From positions 558,001 through 622,000 of the forward strand of contig JAFREQ010000041.1 in NCBI GenBank assembly GCA_025331565.1: a DNA stretch of 64,000 bases. The letters run 5' to 3'. The position numbers were made by a program, and so were the translations under genes. Of the stretch, positions 39,601 through 51,624 are shown piece by piece; the first letter of the stretch is position 1, and each line of letters starts with the position of its first letter. Source of the DNA: Holacanthus passer. Its lineage: Eukaryota; Chordata; Actinopteri; Pomacanthidae. The notes beneath the pieces were generated by a model. That model was not told where the DNA came from, searched no databases, and saw only the letters and a program-made list of their open reading frames with translations.

Positions 39601-42600
39601 AAGCATATGGAAGATATCAGACAAGATTTATTTACATACTCAACATATGTAAATCATTTAACTACTTGCATTTCTTTACAGTAAATTCCACGAGGATTGT
39701 ATTTTATGTGTTATGCTCCCAGCAATATAGGGCAAGACCTTTTAGTCAGGAACACACAGGGGTGTTTGGGAGGGAAACACTCACCTGATAACGGTGGGGA
39801 ACACCTCAGCTGAGTAGACATAGATGATGGAAAGAGAGGCCGTGATCCCAAACTTCCCAACCATGGCCAGCACAGTTTTAACCACAGACAGATCTAGAAG
39901 AGAGGTCAAAGAAAAGTGAGGGAAAAGCTTCTGACAGACTGGAAATATGAAAAAAAAACCCATGAAGACAGTCCACACCACTGGGGACGAAGATGGTCAG
40001 CAGGCAGGCCGTGCCACCCACAGCCAGGAAAGCCAGCTGGGAGATCTTGCGGGAGCGGTTGAGGGTGAACAGGGTGATGGTGCGTGCAGGCATCTCCACC
40101 AGGCCAAAGATCATCTGGGTCAGGTAGATGTTCATTCGAAAGTCAGAAATGTTGAGAGACAGGCCGTAGTACACAAGCACATTGGCAAACCTGGGACGGA
40201 TGGAAAAAAGTGGAAGAATGGCGTCATTTTTTCCCCGGTTTAATTCCTGTATTCCTGTATTCGTCTTAAAAGTTAGTCTGTCTGGATCTCTTATCTGATT
40301 ATATCAGCCAAATTATTCTGATGGCATGTCTTCTAATTTGTAGAAAAATGGAACTGTCTTGAACAAAAATTACGCAAATATTTAGACGAATGAAACAAAC
40401 ACGTTGCTGTCTGCCACCCTATCGTTCTTGATACTACCATTAGATGGCGCCAAAGTAAGGAATGTTTAAATCTTGCATATAGCGGCTTTAATAAACCGTC
40501 CTACTCTGATAAATGAACAGACCTGATCTGTTTACTGTTCTGTAGTTTATATTATTCAACAGCTGTGCTGGTTATTAATTTGCTTCTCTATTTTCTCTGG
40601 TTTTGTTTAAATTGTTTTTCCTCTGTACATACAGTATTATCCATATTCTGGTTATGAATTATCCTGGTGTGGATAATTTTATATTGTTTGCATGGACCAC
40701 AAGTAACCTGATGTAAGAAAAGTTTTTCTGTTATCTTTTGTTTTTTAGCTCCAGCAAATCACACTTTCTGCTGATTAGAGCTTTTACACCTTAACAGCCC
40801 TGTTCTTACAAAATGTACAGCCAATAATATTTGACTGACACAAAATGGCAAGAATATGAAAGTGGCCAGAAGGGCTTCAATGACAGTCACTGCTGAGTTA
40901 CCAAAGTCTCTGAACAAGCAGAGCAGGCCTGGCTCTGTTCTTGTTTTGAACTACACAACGTTGCCAATTTGGACACTTTGAAAACCTCTCAACAAATTCA
41001 CTTCAAAGACTCAATGGGGAAAGGAATCTAGCAATTTGTTGGGCAGCCATTCAAAAACTGCCTCTCAAAGTATTCAAAGTTGGCATCGCGGCTGTGTGGA
41101 TAGGACTGTGAGCTCCCTGTGGCTGCAGCTCTCTGGTCTGTGCTCACCGAATATTAAGGATCGTTAATGTGAATGAGCTGCACGTTCACGTTCAGTTCAT
41201 ACTCACCAGAGATAAAAAACAATCAAAGACTGCCTCCTCATTTTTGGGGTTCGAACAAGGTCTGCAAATGAGTGCTTTTTCTTTGCTTCTGTTTTCTCTT
41301 CAATTTTATAGACCTGATGAAACAGTGAAAAAGACAGCGAGTCAGAGACTTTGGAGTTGTAAAGTGATTAAGTGGGTTATAAAGTGAGAGTACTGTACAG
41401 TGGTTTGCATGTTTAAATGATAGTGGGTTATGGAAACATTTATGCAAAGTAATAAATGTTGCTTCAGAGTGTGCCATCTGTCTGATGTGTGTACCAACAT
41501 ATGTCATCGAGTTAGTACACTCAAGCAAGAGGAGATATTCAGCATTTAGCTGTGATGACTCATGAGCTGATTTACAAATCATGAATTTGATATTCACTTG
41601 TCAGTTATAATCTAATATAAAGTATCATTGTGTTGCATGTTTACGAAGGCTGCATTTTGTTTGTTTTTGTTTATATTTATTATATTTTTCTTTATCATAC
41701 TAGGACTTTCTCGCTTTACAGAACAATACAGTTTCTTTATTTCCATGTTTTCTGCATGGATCAAAAACTGGTGGGGATTTTTTTTTGCCTGGAATATGAA
41801 GCTGCAGCCTCAGTATTCTTGTTTTATAACTAGTTAGCGGGACACATTCAAATAAAAGTCATGGAGCCTATATGAGCTGATAAGCTCACAAGAGCTGATA
41901 ACACCATCTTATGACAGGTGTTATTTCAGCTGTCAAAATCAACAGTTGCTGGAAAGAAGCAAGATACTGCTTTTGTCCACCTCTGTCCGAAGGACTTATT
42001 GTTTTGAAAATGAAGAATTTTGATATTAATGCCACTGTTATCACTGTAAACTGGCATCTGTACCATGCAAGAACAGAAAGTTTGACAGGCATTGAAGGAC
42101 TACAGACTGAATAATAAAAAATGTTGTATCTTTACCTGACATTCCACATCTTTGGGGAGGGGCTTCCCATTCATCTGTGCTGCTTTCCGGATCAGTTCCC
42201 ACGCCTCCTCTTTCCTGTCATTAGCCATCAACCAGCGAGCTGACTTGGGCAACACCCTGAAAATGTAAAGACAAATTCCTCAGGTGACCTAAATACAAAA
42301 ATGTGTACTTGACCCACTGTGCTGCATGAGGACACTTTAAAAGATATTTCACACTGTAGACAAATTGACTTATTATGGCGAGAAAAAGGGCAGGTGTAAC
42401 TAATGACATCATGTCTGACAAGTAAAAATGAGTGTTATAAATAAGATCTATAGGAGGACACAAGCAGAGAGAAACTCCTCAAACTAGGTCAGTGCATTTT
42501 CCTGTACTGCTGCACTTAAAGTATAAAAGGAATTTGGCACCAATCATTCATGACATTGAGCACTCGCTACACATTTTGTGTTCAGTCATAAGGGATTTAA

Positions 42601-45558
42601 AGGGATCTCCTTCATCATTTATCATTATTATACCTTTCACAAACCCAAGCACAACTCAACCGTGACAGTCTGTTGTAGATTTTCTAAAGACATCCTTCAA
42701 GTCAGTTCGTTTATTGGAAACTTAAGAAACTGGCCGTACAGCACATACTGCATCAAATCTGGGTCAATCTGCTGCCCACTCACCAGATGTAGAAGATGAA
42801 GAGGAAACCAGGTGCTGAAATAGCCAGCTGCAGTTTGCGCCAGTCTCTTATGAGGTACGCCACTCCGGCCAGCAGAATGTAACCGAAGCCAAAGAAGTAG
42901 TCAGTAATAATGCCAGCCAACATCCGCTGCTTTGATCCTGTCCATTCTGTGCCTGTATGAGAGCCCGACAGGACACGAACACAAGAATTTTATCTTTATC
43001 TTTTATCAACAAAATAGTGTTTGAGTACTCAATCGTTTTAAACTGCAAGAACATTGTCTTTATTTTCAAGCTGTATTTGACAGCTGGAAGTCAGAAAAGG
43101 ACCAGTTCACCCAAATTAACAGTGACAGAGAATTTTCTTCTTACCCTATTGTTGTTTATCTATGCAGATGGTTTTGTTTATTTTGCAAAAGATTTGAGAT
43201 ATTCACTGCTGAGACCTGTGTTCCAGTTCTTTGTTAACCTGCTAATCAGTGAAACTATAAATCTGTAAATAGTTTTCAAGCCAAACAGTTGGCTAATAAA
43301 AACTGTTTTAAGCGAGGTCTGTGAATTATCTTGAGTACCCGCGACATTCTTTTTAGAAAGACTCTTTGCTTTTGAGTTTTACAAATATAACTTTGCAATG
43401 CTGTAAGTACCAAAGTACTTCTATAACCATGCAAAACAAAACAAACCAATCCGCCCAGCAAGGCACCACATTATATTTTGTAATTTGAGTGAATGTATCC
43501 CTTAAAGCAAAATAAAGCAGAAAATTTTGTAGTCCCCGTCAAAGCATTGATGGAGTTAATTAACCACAGAAGCCACAAGCATAACCACAAGTATTACTGA
43601 CTGATTGTGCATCCCTACAATATCATTGAGAATTTGCAACACCATATTAGTATCTTGTTTTATTTTTGTTGTTAGATGTGATGTGTTGCCTGATGTTTTA
43701 TCACTTAACAAAAATGAATCCTTTGATATTGTATGGCCACTTAGGATACAGAGAGAAAAATCACAGGCAGCTTTAACTTTCTATGAGACACTGACCTAAG
43801 ACAAAGGCGTTCATGATGACGCCAGAGATGGAGGTTCCAACCATGAAGCGAAGGGCAGTGTAGACGTAGAAATTAGGGGCGAAAGCAGCACCAACCCCAA
43901 AGATTGCCTGGACTGCCAGGCTGATGAGGATGATGATCCTGCGACCGTACCTGGAACAAGAGAAGACATTTCTGAGCTTTGTCCACCCATGTAAACAAAA
44001 CATGATGCAAAATTCTAAGACAGTACACGATGAATTCAAAGTGTCAATTCTAGAAAGTAATGCAGAAGTAAAGTAGTGACCTGAAGATGGATGAGTGTTA
44101 TCAGACTTACTTATCAGCTAAGCTCCCATAAACAACAGCTCCCACTAGGAGGCCAAACATGTAGATGGAGGAGCCCAGGTTGTTCAGGCTGGCACTATCA
44201 CAGACCAGGTCCCACTGCAAGAAGAAAACGGTTTTATTTTTTTACCTTTTTTGTCTGAGAATTACATCCTGTACCTGGTAGCTGCCTGGAAATTGTGGGT
44301 CAAGAGTAGTGAGACCTCACAACTACAATCCCCATTCCCCTACATTTTGGTCGGTATATTCATGTAACCCAAAGGGTGACTCCTGAAGTATTTCTATTCT
44401 GGATACTTCATGTGCACCACCTACATGTAAGATATCTCTTAATCTAACAAGCTGATTGTCATGGAATTTGTTGAGCATATTCATGCTGCAAATTGTATAA
44501 ACCCTATTGTCTTTCCTCTAGCACTGACCTTGGACAAATTTCTAATTTTAAGCCCCACTCATTGTAGTTTAGTGTAGTCTAGTAATCAATAAATCATCAC
44601 TTTGTTTGGTTCAACACTTTCACTCCTGAGCCTTTTGCAGCTTCTTGTCTTCTTTGAATAAAGGCACATTGCTAGATTTTAAACTACAGCCTTTGTTCTT
44701 GAGGTTGTACATATGAGACCCGCTCTGTTGGAGAGCCATCTACAGTATATACCTCTAAGGCCCCTCACATTATCCACAGCTGGAACAGAGCATTTTTCCA
44801 ACGAGGTCCACAGTTGAAGACTGGCCAAGACTAAATCAACCACAGATCTCCTGCCTGCAGCTCAGTGACTGTGGCACTGCAGCTGGTCTGTCACGTTTTG
44901 GTCATGTAACTGCTCCTGCTGCCCCCCGCACCCTCCCTCAGATTCATGTGTGAAAAACCTGTGACAGGGTGCGCGTGGGAAGGCCTAGAAGATGCCTGCA
45001 CCGCAGGAGTCCGTTTTTCAACCATCACCCTGTTTAACTCATCTCAGATAACACCAGAGCACGGCGTAAACTGCTCACCCTTCCACATTCCTGAGCTGCA
45101 TTGAATCCTCATGTTAAACACATCAGGCGAAAATGTAGATATTCAGTCATTTCAAATCCTGAATTGAGATTCTGTGAGAGGGGCTGTAGTTTTTCACTCA
45201 CCTCAGTTGCTATGGTGCTTTGGAAGGTCTCTGTGCTGTACTCCCAGCCCCCCTGGCAGCTCCCAGTAGGGTGTCCATCGCCAGGAGCTACAGCACCACT
45301 GTGGTTCAAGAGAGTTGTGCAGGACAAGTCAGGCCGGCCATCAGGGGCAGACAGAAGGCTGTGGTTGAGGTTCGAAGAGGCCGGAGCGCCTGCTGAGGGC
45401 CACGTGGAGCGGCATAAGTGTGGAGGAACGGCCCCAGTGAAGATAGAGACCAGCATGTGGAATGCCAGAAAGATCTGAGGTAAACAGATCCATACATACA
45501 AGATCTTCTGGAACTTCCCAAAGCCCCCAATAAGACAGAGAATTTCATCAAAATTCAT
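36607..45558 (-). CDS. SLC22-family organic anion transporter-like protein (10 exons, complete)
   Basis: This is a 12-helix major-facilitator transporter of the plasma membrane; SLC22 members move organic anions, cations or zwitterions. I joined ten minus-strand exons (45558-45202, 44214-44111, 43950-43796, 42952-42784, 42256-42136, 41313-41207, 40190-39979, 39893-39785, 37642-37430, 36691-36607). All phases match and give 543 residues, close to the usual 530-560. Seen: N-terminal GGFGKFQ; a large Cys-rich outer loop with N-glycosylation sites at N65 and N85; STIATEWDLVC at the exon 1/2 join; LADKYGRR (151-158); LPKSARWL (264-271) where most relatives have PESARWL; VYYGLSLN before helix 8; AEVFPTVIR (437-445); LPETANKPLPDTIEDVE near the end. 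The sequence looks nearest SLC22A13/SLC22A7 from memory, not SLC22A16. The substrate cannot be deduced. The gene lies head-to-head with ccn6, start codons 9.4 kb apart. Family confidence is high; the exact member is unassigned. Confidence 0.93.
37195..37405 (-). mobile_element. MITE-like repeat abutting SLC22 exon 9
   Basis: Read on the minus strand it begins TTTAAAGGGTCACTTCACCC TAATTATAAAA and continues with ATGCAGATAGTTCTG. This is the end and first part of a non-autonomous fish element also seen at 43.1-43.5 kb. It starts only about 25 bases past the exon 9 donor. The left end is not clear. Confidence 0.55.
37430..37642 (-). CDS. SLC22 gene exon 9 (residues 445-516, part)
   Basis: Encodes helices 11 and 12 (ARTGGVLAPM, LTLLLPETANKPLPDT) and the start of the cytoplasmic tail. 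The acceptor is CACTTGCAG. The donor needed for exon 10 is GTTTGA, which is poor. If it is not used, the frame stays open to 37219 through a transposon-like repeat and would give a different tail. Confidence 0.85.
38130..38455 (+). mobile_element. ATTAATC-type palindromic DNA element, copy E (in SLC22 intron 8)
   Basis: Starts CAATTGGTTGATTAGTCAAT and TTTTGATAATCAATTCATC, has GTTTTGGACTGTTGGTTGG in the middle and ends AAGAAAATAATCAGCAGATT. It is the fullest copy in the window and has no open reading frame. Confidence 0.75.
39785..39893 (-). CDS. SLC22 gene exon 8 (residues 409-445, part)
   Basis: Encodes helix 10 with VLAMVGKFGITAS and YVYSAEVFPTVIR, among the most conserved SLC22 segments. 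The acceptor is CTCTTCTAG and the donor GTGAGT. It splits the arginine codon after two bases. Confidence 0.9.
39979..40190 (-). CDS. SLC22 gene exon 7 (residues 338-409, part)
   Basis: Encodes helices 7 to 9: FANVLVYYGLSLN, then IYLTQMIFGLVEMPAR, close to the OAT-branch pattern. The loop after it reads LNRSRKIS instead of the more common GRR-type motif. The donor is GTGTGG, weaker than consensus. Confidence 0.87.
41207..41313 (-). CDS. SLC22 gene exon 6 (residues 303-338, part)
   Basis: A short exon of 107 bases, found from the splice phases required by its neighbours. The acceptor has a long pyrimidine tract ending TTTCATCAG and the donor is GTGAGT. It encodes a lysine-rich stretch, then FADLVRTPKMRRQS, the usual 'DLxRTPxMR' element before helix 7, ending LIVFYL-W. 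The W codon is split exactly as exon 7 needs. Confidence 0.85.
42136..42256 (-). CDS. SLC22 gene exon 5 (residues 262-302)
   Basis: Encodes the LPKSARWL motif and the first part of the large intracellular loop (EEAWELIRKAA). The family consensus is PESxRWL, so the acidic residue is replaced by lysine at 266. The acceptor is TTTTCAG and the donor GTAAAG, phase 0. Confidence 0.87.
42784..42952 (-). CDS. SLC22 gene exon 4 (residues 206-262, part)
   Basis: Begins GTEWTGSKQR and encodes helices 5 and 6, with YLIRDWRKLQLAIS between them, a typical SLC22 loop. The donor is GTGAGT, splitting a tryptophan codon after two bases. Confidence 0.88.
43090..43510. mobile_element. MITE with inverted ends (in SLC22 intron 3)
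   Basis: The left end AAAGGACCAGTTCACCCAAA TTA and the right end TAATTTGAGTGAATGTATCC CTTT are near-perfect inverted complements. The interior has no open frame. The same family appears to have a copy at 37.2-37.4 kb. Confidence 0.7.
43796..43950 (-). CDS. SLC22 gene exon 3 (residues 154-206, part)
   Basis: Completes LADKYGRR and encodes helices 3 and 4 (AVQAIFGVG, ALRFMVGTSISG). The acceptor is TTGTTCCAG and the donor GTCAGT. It leaves one base of a glycine codon. Confidence 0.88.
44111..44214 (-). CDS. SLC22 gene exon 2 (residues 120-154, part)
   Basis: Starts WDLVCD after a TTCTTCTTGCAG acceptor. It encodes helix 2 and the start of the LADK-YGRR loop motif, which is split across the next intron. 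The donor is GTAAGT. The exon leaves two bases of the lysine codon. Confidence 0.9.
45202..45558 (-). CDS. SLC22 gene exon 1 (residues 1-119)
   Basis: Encodes the cytoplasmic start, helix 1 and the large extracellular loop. The ATG at 45558 has G at -3. The reading frame stays open further upstream, but the only other start-like codon there (45582) is GTG, so I chose the ATG. The loop has cysteines at 49, 80 and 101 and NHS sequons at 65 and 85. The donor is CTGAG then GTGAGT, a consensus site, and the exon ends in phase 0. Confidence 0.9.
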
Positions 45559-48500
45559 TTCTCTGGCTTTCTGCAGATGCACACCTAAAATGTGCCACTG
45601 TTACTGATCAGGTCTGATTCAGAAGGTCCAAACGTGCTCTTAAGATGAAGCAGGCAAAGATGCACAAGCAGACACAGGCAGAGAGCCAAGAGTCAGTCTA
45701 ATCTGACATTAAACAATGGAATGACTGTGTGCCAGGCTGATGATTAACAGGTAGAGAAAGTATCCTTATTCAAATGCAGTCACACCTGTGCTGTACTCCA
45801 GTCTGACAGCAACCTGTGGCTATGTGTAGTGGACTCTGGAGCTGACTGAGGGTGATTTAACGTCAGTGTGATGGGAGTGAACTAGAGCTGGAGGGCGGTG
45901 TTTGCCCTCTGTGGGAGGAGCTGCCGTGTGATGATGGCTGAGCAGCTGCTTTTGTCTCTTTCCCCGCCTTCTCTCGCTAAGAAAGTTTCATAAGGGAAGA
46001 TTTATCTTAGGTAACCCGTTTCGGCTAAAACCAAGAGTTTGTGATGATCTTTTGGTTGAGACAAACAGGCCTCACTCAGTGGAGTTTTATGGACTGCAGT
46101 AACAAAGGAGTACAAAAACACCCTTACATTGACAAATATGCCATGTTTACATTGTTTTTGAGAAAATGCAAGAGAAACATCATATGGCCTTTTTATTTCA
46201 GCTGTCAGACGTGTTCAATTGTTGTCAGTGGGACATTAACACTGGCTAAAAGGCATGCACATTCCATCTGGTATTCAGTAATTCAAATGGCATGGGATGC
46301 CATGTAGGGGGAGCGTCTAAGCTGGTGACACAAAAGAAGCAGATAAATACAGCAGGGAGGGATTAAGGGTGCTCTGGCTGCTCACTCCCATCATCACCAG
46401 CTCCCATTTCTCTGCCCTATCAGCTCATCTCCTGAGCTACTGTCACAAAGGTTTGAACACGGGAGTGATTCATTTCTCCGAGTGAGCCTCACACTAATAT
46501 GTGGCTCAAAGCCGACATCACAATGAAAACCATTCACAAAACTGGAACAGCGCCCCCAGGGGTAATCTGAGAGGACTGATGTTTGGCATTCTTTGATGAG
46601 GTGTCGCGCCCCACTATTCAAGTTTCTTACTGTGACGGGTCAGTACATGAAATCCTATTCAAAGGTTTATAGTCCCAGCACAAAAACATGGCAGGAAAGA
46701 GTCAGATTTAGTGTGATGTCATGAATACAGTCAACCTGGTGCAGAGGCAACTTAGTACATACTGACACAACCTGGCATTCAGTGCCAAGCAGAAAATCCT
46801 GCAGTGTGCTGCATGTTGTGAAACAAGTGCCCTCAAGTGATAGGATGTGTTACATCATGTGCCCTGACTGACATTCAAAGGTCTGGTGCCACGATTACAG
46901 TAGAAGTCTGGTGATATTCCAGATATATTTTTTTGTTGCGTGAAGGACAGACTTGCTGTTTTCTTCTTTCAAACATTATGCTGATTCAAAGCCCAACAGC
47001 AGGGGCCAGGAACAATGGGTTGAAAACCACTGTATATCCATCATACAAGGCATCCTAGGATGATTGCAGTATTCAGCAATTAGGCCATTATCTGTGTGCC
47101 CTGTATTGTTACCCTTCTTTGCTTTACATATTATAGCACCATCTTGTGGTTAAATCAAAACAAATCACACCGACCAAAGGAACATTAAGTTTAATTCCAG
47201 TGCCATTTAGAATATATTTAGTCAAAACTGCATAATCAAAGTTTAACTTGGCTTGTGTAGATCTTCATTCAGTCCATCAGTCATGGCAATTCACTTTGCC
47301 AATGCTTTGACAGTGTAGGCTGCAAATTGTGTGGCTGTGTTCCAAATGTTTTTCTACAGGGAAATTGGATAGTGTCTAGTTTTATAGTGCTTCTGTGTTC
47401 TGAAATCCCAATTTCACACATATACAGTACTAAACCATGTGGACATTTTAGCATGGAAACAACACCATTGGTGGCACAAGTACATCCCTGTATAATAAAG
47501 GTCTGTCAGGAATTCTTTAGTGTGGGTTGTGTTATTGTAATGATCACATGCAAACAAGGACAGTTCAGGTTATCATGGACTTTCGAATGACTTCTCAAAT
47601 CTGAAGAGACTAGGTCTTTTTTAAGAATTGTGTCTGAAGAAATTTCCAACTCTTCCATCAGATCTCAAAATGTGTGTTTGCCAAATCTGCCAAGATTTGA
47701 TTTTGCCTGACAAAGATGAAAAACTAGAGGTGAACACACATTTAGTGACTTCAGTTTGAATTCCTCTGGTTCCATCAAAGATTTTCTTGATCTCTTTGGG
47801 GCCTTGTTTGAGTACAGTCTATCTTTGACTAATGTAATATAAAAAGAGTAAACTCATTCACAACTGAAATTCAAGTCAAAGATGAGAGTTGGGCAAAAAC
47901 TGCTCGAATAGATTTTGAATTTTGAATATAATCCATTTCAAATATCCCCAAGAACAGACCATACCCGATAGCAGTTCCATATGTTTGTGAAGTTGCAAGG
48001 ATGAGGTTTTTCAAGCTGATAAGAGTTGCAGCACCAGTGTAAATTTGATGTGGTCACAGTGCTTCTTCATCGGATGAACCCTAGTACACTGTTAGTTTTG
48101 GTCTCCCTGTGGGATTTGTTGACAGTTAAAGAAATACACCACATTGCCAGCTGTTATCCTATAAGCTCATCAGTATAGTTTGGAGGATTAGGACAATGCA
48201 CTACATCATTATGTAAATCACATCATGTAAATTCTGGCAAAATCCTGTTGGTGGTATCGAGATATTTTACTTTGAAAAATCAATGAACCGACAGAGATTA
48301 GCCCTTTCCATGTGAAGCATGATTATAAATTAACCCAGGATGTTTGGGGCAAAACAGATAACAGCCTCACTGTTGCATTGCCAAATGTAGACCAAGCTGT
48401 TTCATTGTCTGGCTCAATAAATTGTAGAGCTTACTGTAGTTAGCCCATAACATGCCTACTAGGTCACTTTTAGATGGAAATTAAAACTACTGGTCAAACG
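45559..48500. other. Spacer upstream of the SLC22 gene
   Basis: Contains the SLC22 5' flank. No clear TATA box or CpG cluster could be fixed as its promoter. The rest is AT-rich, with no exon recognised. Confidence 0.45.
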
Positions 48501-48727
48501 TCAGAATCAGAATTGACCAAGTACTGTATATGTGTACACATGCGAGGAATTTGAAGAATTTTTTTCATTGCTCTCAAAGTACTTGCACATGAATAGACAT
48601 ACAGCTAGAAACAAGGACAACAAAACCTGAAGTAATAATGGTAAAAAATGGTAGAGAATAGAGAATGGTGAGGACTGTAATGTAGACTAGTATGTGAAAA
48701 AGATTTACTTTATGTACTGTAGGTGTA

Positions 48728-48770
<43 letters not shown>
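48728..48770. repeat. Compound (CT)n(TA)n microsatellite
   Basis: About 13 CT units followed directly by about 9 TA units, lying within the 3' region of the minus-strand LINE. Confidence 0.95.
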
Positions 48771-49010
48771 AATCACCAATGACTATCAACATAAATAAAA
48801 GTCTACATACAAGTCAACTATCCTTAGTTATACACAAATAGTGCAGAATGAGTATGTGTACATGAAGTGGACGATTATGTGCAGTATGTACATGTATATG
48901 TGTCTATTTACATTATGCACAATGTGCAGGATTTATATTAAAATGACAGGGCAAGATGATATGTACGTGTTAAAAACTGAGCATTTTAAAGTGTAAAAAT
49001 CTAATCTGTA

Positions 49011-49305
49011 TGGGCAGTGGTGGCCTAGTTGTATGTGAAGCGAACTTGCAACCGGTGGGTAGCCAGTTTGAGTCCTCGGACTGGCAAGAGGCTGAGGTGG
49101 GAAAGTGAGAGCAACTGCTTGTCCCAGTCACCACCGCTGTGGGCCCCTGAGCAAGGCCCCTAACCCCTGACTGCTCCCCGGGCACTGCACCGCAGCAGCC
49201 CTCTGCTCCTAGTATGTATAGTTAAAAGGTTAACTATGAATAGGATGGGTGAAATGCAGAGAAGGAATTTCCCCAAGGGGATCAATAAAGTATAGATTTA
49301 GATTT
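49011..49305 (+). mobile_element. tRNA-derived SINE nested in a LINE
   Basis: Starts GGGCAGTGGTGGCCTAGTTG (A-box region) with a B-box-like AGTTTGAGTCC about 45 bases on. It then has a body with CCCCTGAGCAAGGCCCCTAA and a tail GAATTTCCCCAAGGGGATCA ATAAAGTA. It is flanked by 16-base direct repeats (48995-49010 and 49306-49321) that agree at 14 positions and are the likely target-site duplication. Confidence 0.85.
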
Positions 49306-49619
49306 AAAAATCAAATCTATAATGGAAGTAAATGGATTTTTGTCGTTGTGAGAAGAAAGTATTCCTTTGTCTGGATGTTTTGGCACACAGTGTTCTGTCG
49401 CGCCTACCAGAGGGGAGAAGTTGGAACAGACTGGATGATTGCAGCGAAGAACTGGACCAGCAGCTCCTGAGGCAGGTTGAACTTTCAGAGCTGTTGTAGG
49501 AACTACATCCTCTCCTGAGCCTTATTGATGATGAAGTCTATGTTGGACACCCACTTCAGATCCTGGGAGAAAGAGGAGTCCAGAAACCTGAAGGAACATG
49601 GAAAAGATCAACTATAAAT

Positions 49620-51620
49620 CTGTAATGATGTGTTCAAATTCAAAGTTCTCAGTGTGTGAAGGCAGCAGGTAGAGCCTTGACAGTTATAGGCTCAGTTGTA
49701 AATTACAACTTTTTTTCCTCTTTCAATTGTTCTGTCATAGCTCTGAGATACTTGAATGAGTTTACATCTGTTTGTATAAGTGAATTTTTCTCTTACTTAT
49801 TCTACTTATTGTGCCTACTAATGTATTTACTGTATTTTATGACTTCCATTATCTATAAGTATAATCAGTTGCCCAGGGCTCTGATTGGGCTGCGTCTTGT
49901 CAGTCCAACCTGGCAACACTGGGCCATATCAATATGATATCAAATAGCATGGTACAAACATATCTCATCCTACTTACTGAAGTGATTTTTTTCTGTTTGA
50001 CCAAACCAAAATACTTTTTTAAAATGTAGGTTTTCATGTTTTTGAGATCATAGACTGTGAAAGATTTGGGCCACAGTGCTTATAACCAATTTAAATATGA
50101 GAACCGTGATCTGCAATATCTCAGTCTCAGGATAAATGACAGTAGAAATGTATGGACATTTAATGAACAGTAATATTGAATTATTGGCAGGTCCTTTCTT
50201 GTATCTTCACAGTTCCAGTTTCAAAAGTCAACATCTTACATACCGGTAAAGGACATGTGGAAACATGTGGAAAAATGCTGGACTAGCAAATGTAGCAGGA
50301 TGAAGTGTGAAAGATCCCACAAAAAGCATAATTATCTTTAAAGGTGGGACACCTGCCCTGAAGCACAAGAGAAGGCAATTAGTCCTCTACCTACCTTCAC
50401 ATGACCCTCTGCACAGGTGAAATTCTTCACCTGCACTGTAACTTTTCACAAGTGATCTGTCTGAAAACTGCGTGTGCATATATCATGTGAGGTTTATCGA
50501 GTGTGATGTCTAAAAGCCATGTGCCTTTATATGAATTTATCACTGCATTCAATTAGCTACTCTTATTCTGTTGACCACACTCATAATCAAGTGGGATGAA
50601 AAAATGTAAATGAACCAGTCTAGGCTTAAAGGGCTGACTGTCATCTGTTGTCCCTGTCGAGATCTTCAAAGGCACCATGAAAATGAAAAACATCACGTGA
50701 AATTGTTTAAATTGGACAGAATACATTTACATGCTTGTTCTGTAGGAGTACTCATCTCCAACAAGGAACAAAGAAGCTTTCACACCACATAGTATGCACT
50801 ATGGATGCACTATGTTCACAGAAAGGTGTGTGTGATACCTCAGACATCATGTATATACAGTATATATATATAATTGAGTAAATGCCCTGTGTCAGCAATA
50901 CAGGTTTATCCCTGTTGAGTACAGACGCATTTGTGTGGGGAAAAAAAAATTCAAGAATGGAGTCAGAATATTAGAGACGTTGTAATATTTTGAGAAAACA
51001 AGTCATATTATTTGGAGTATTTCAAACATTTACATATTTTGAGAATAAAGTAGGTTGCTTCATGAACAAAACATATGTTATGTTCAGATAAGTTGATTGG
51101 ATTTCATGTCCTGCCAGTGCAAACTGTAGCTATAGTACTATTTCTAAAGAGTGCAGTGTCACTTCTGACTGGCATACAGTAATGAGGTTTCTATGCTACA
51201 CTGAGCTCCATCAAAAGGCTGACACTAAGACTTTGTCCGGGATTGCCTCACACAGTAAAATGTAAATCTTATTAACCAGTTCACCACTCCTGATAAAGAG
51301 CAGTGCACAGCCGCTTCCCTAAAAGTTCTCACTCAGAGACACTCCTAAAAAGGGCAATAGGCATCAGTCTGAATGGGATACTAGCACACAGTACCAGCAG
51401 AGTGCAGAGCAATAGCACAACGCACTGCCCTGCTTTGTCATGCACTTTTGACATTATTAACATTAAGACCATTTAAACTTCTGATACTGCTACAGCACCA
51501 CCTATTGGCAAAGTGGCACCAAATCTGTTACAGCCACTCAAACATATGGGACCATTTCCTGGGAACACCCACTCTGATGTGCAGCTCAACAGGAAACAGG
51601 TGGATGATGACGACTTAAAC
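49620..51620. other. Non-coding, no gene seen
   Basis: AT-rich spacer. It contains scattered repeat words (for example CACCACCTATTGGC near 51490) and a TATATA run near 50860. No exon recognised. Confidence 0.5.
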
Positions 51621-51624
51621 AGTA

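Larger units (their letters stand above)
48501..49600 (-). mobile_element. Decayed LINE (L2/Rex1-like), split by a SINE
   Basis: The minus strand ends (48501-48555) with AAATTCCTCGCATGTGTACA and a TTCTGATTCTGA tail, the style of L2/Rex1-type fish LINEs. From about 49600 to 49395 it encodes FLDSSFSQDLKWVSN and, after a break, KFNLPQELLVQFFAAIIQSV, the C-terminal part of the reverse-transcriptase ORF, with stops. The middle is interrupted by a SINE in the opposite orientation. It is truncated at the 5' end and inactive. Confidence 0.72.

Noticed and set aside
36607..45558. Naming the transporter slc22a16 because SLC22A16 is on human 6q21
   Set aside because: Motifs such as YYGLSLN and IYLTQMIFGLVEMPAR fit the OAT branch (A13/A7-like), unlike SLC22A16. 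Gene symbol left blank.
45559..45582. Earlier start for the SLC22 protein at 45582
   Set aside because: The codon there is GTG, not ATG. The ATG at 45558 has good context and gives the family-typical N-terminus.
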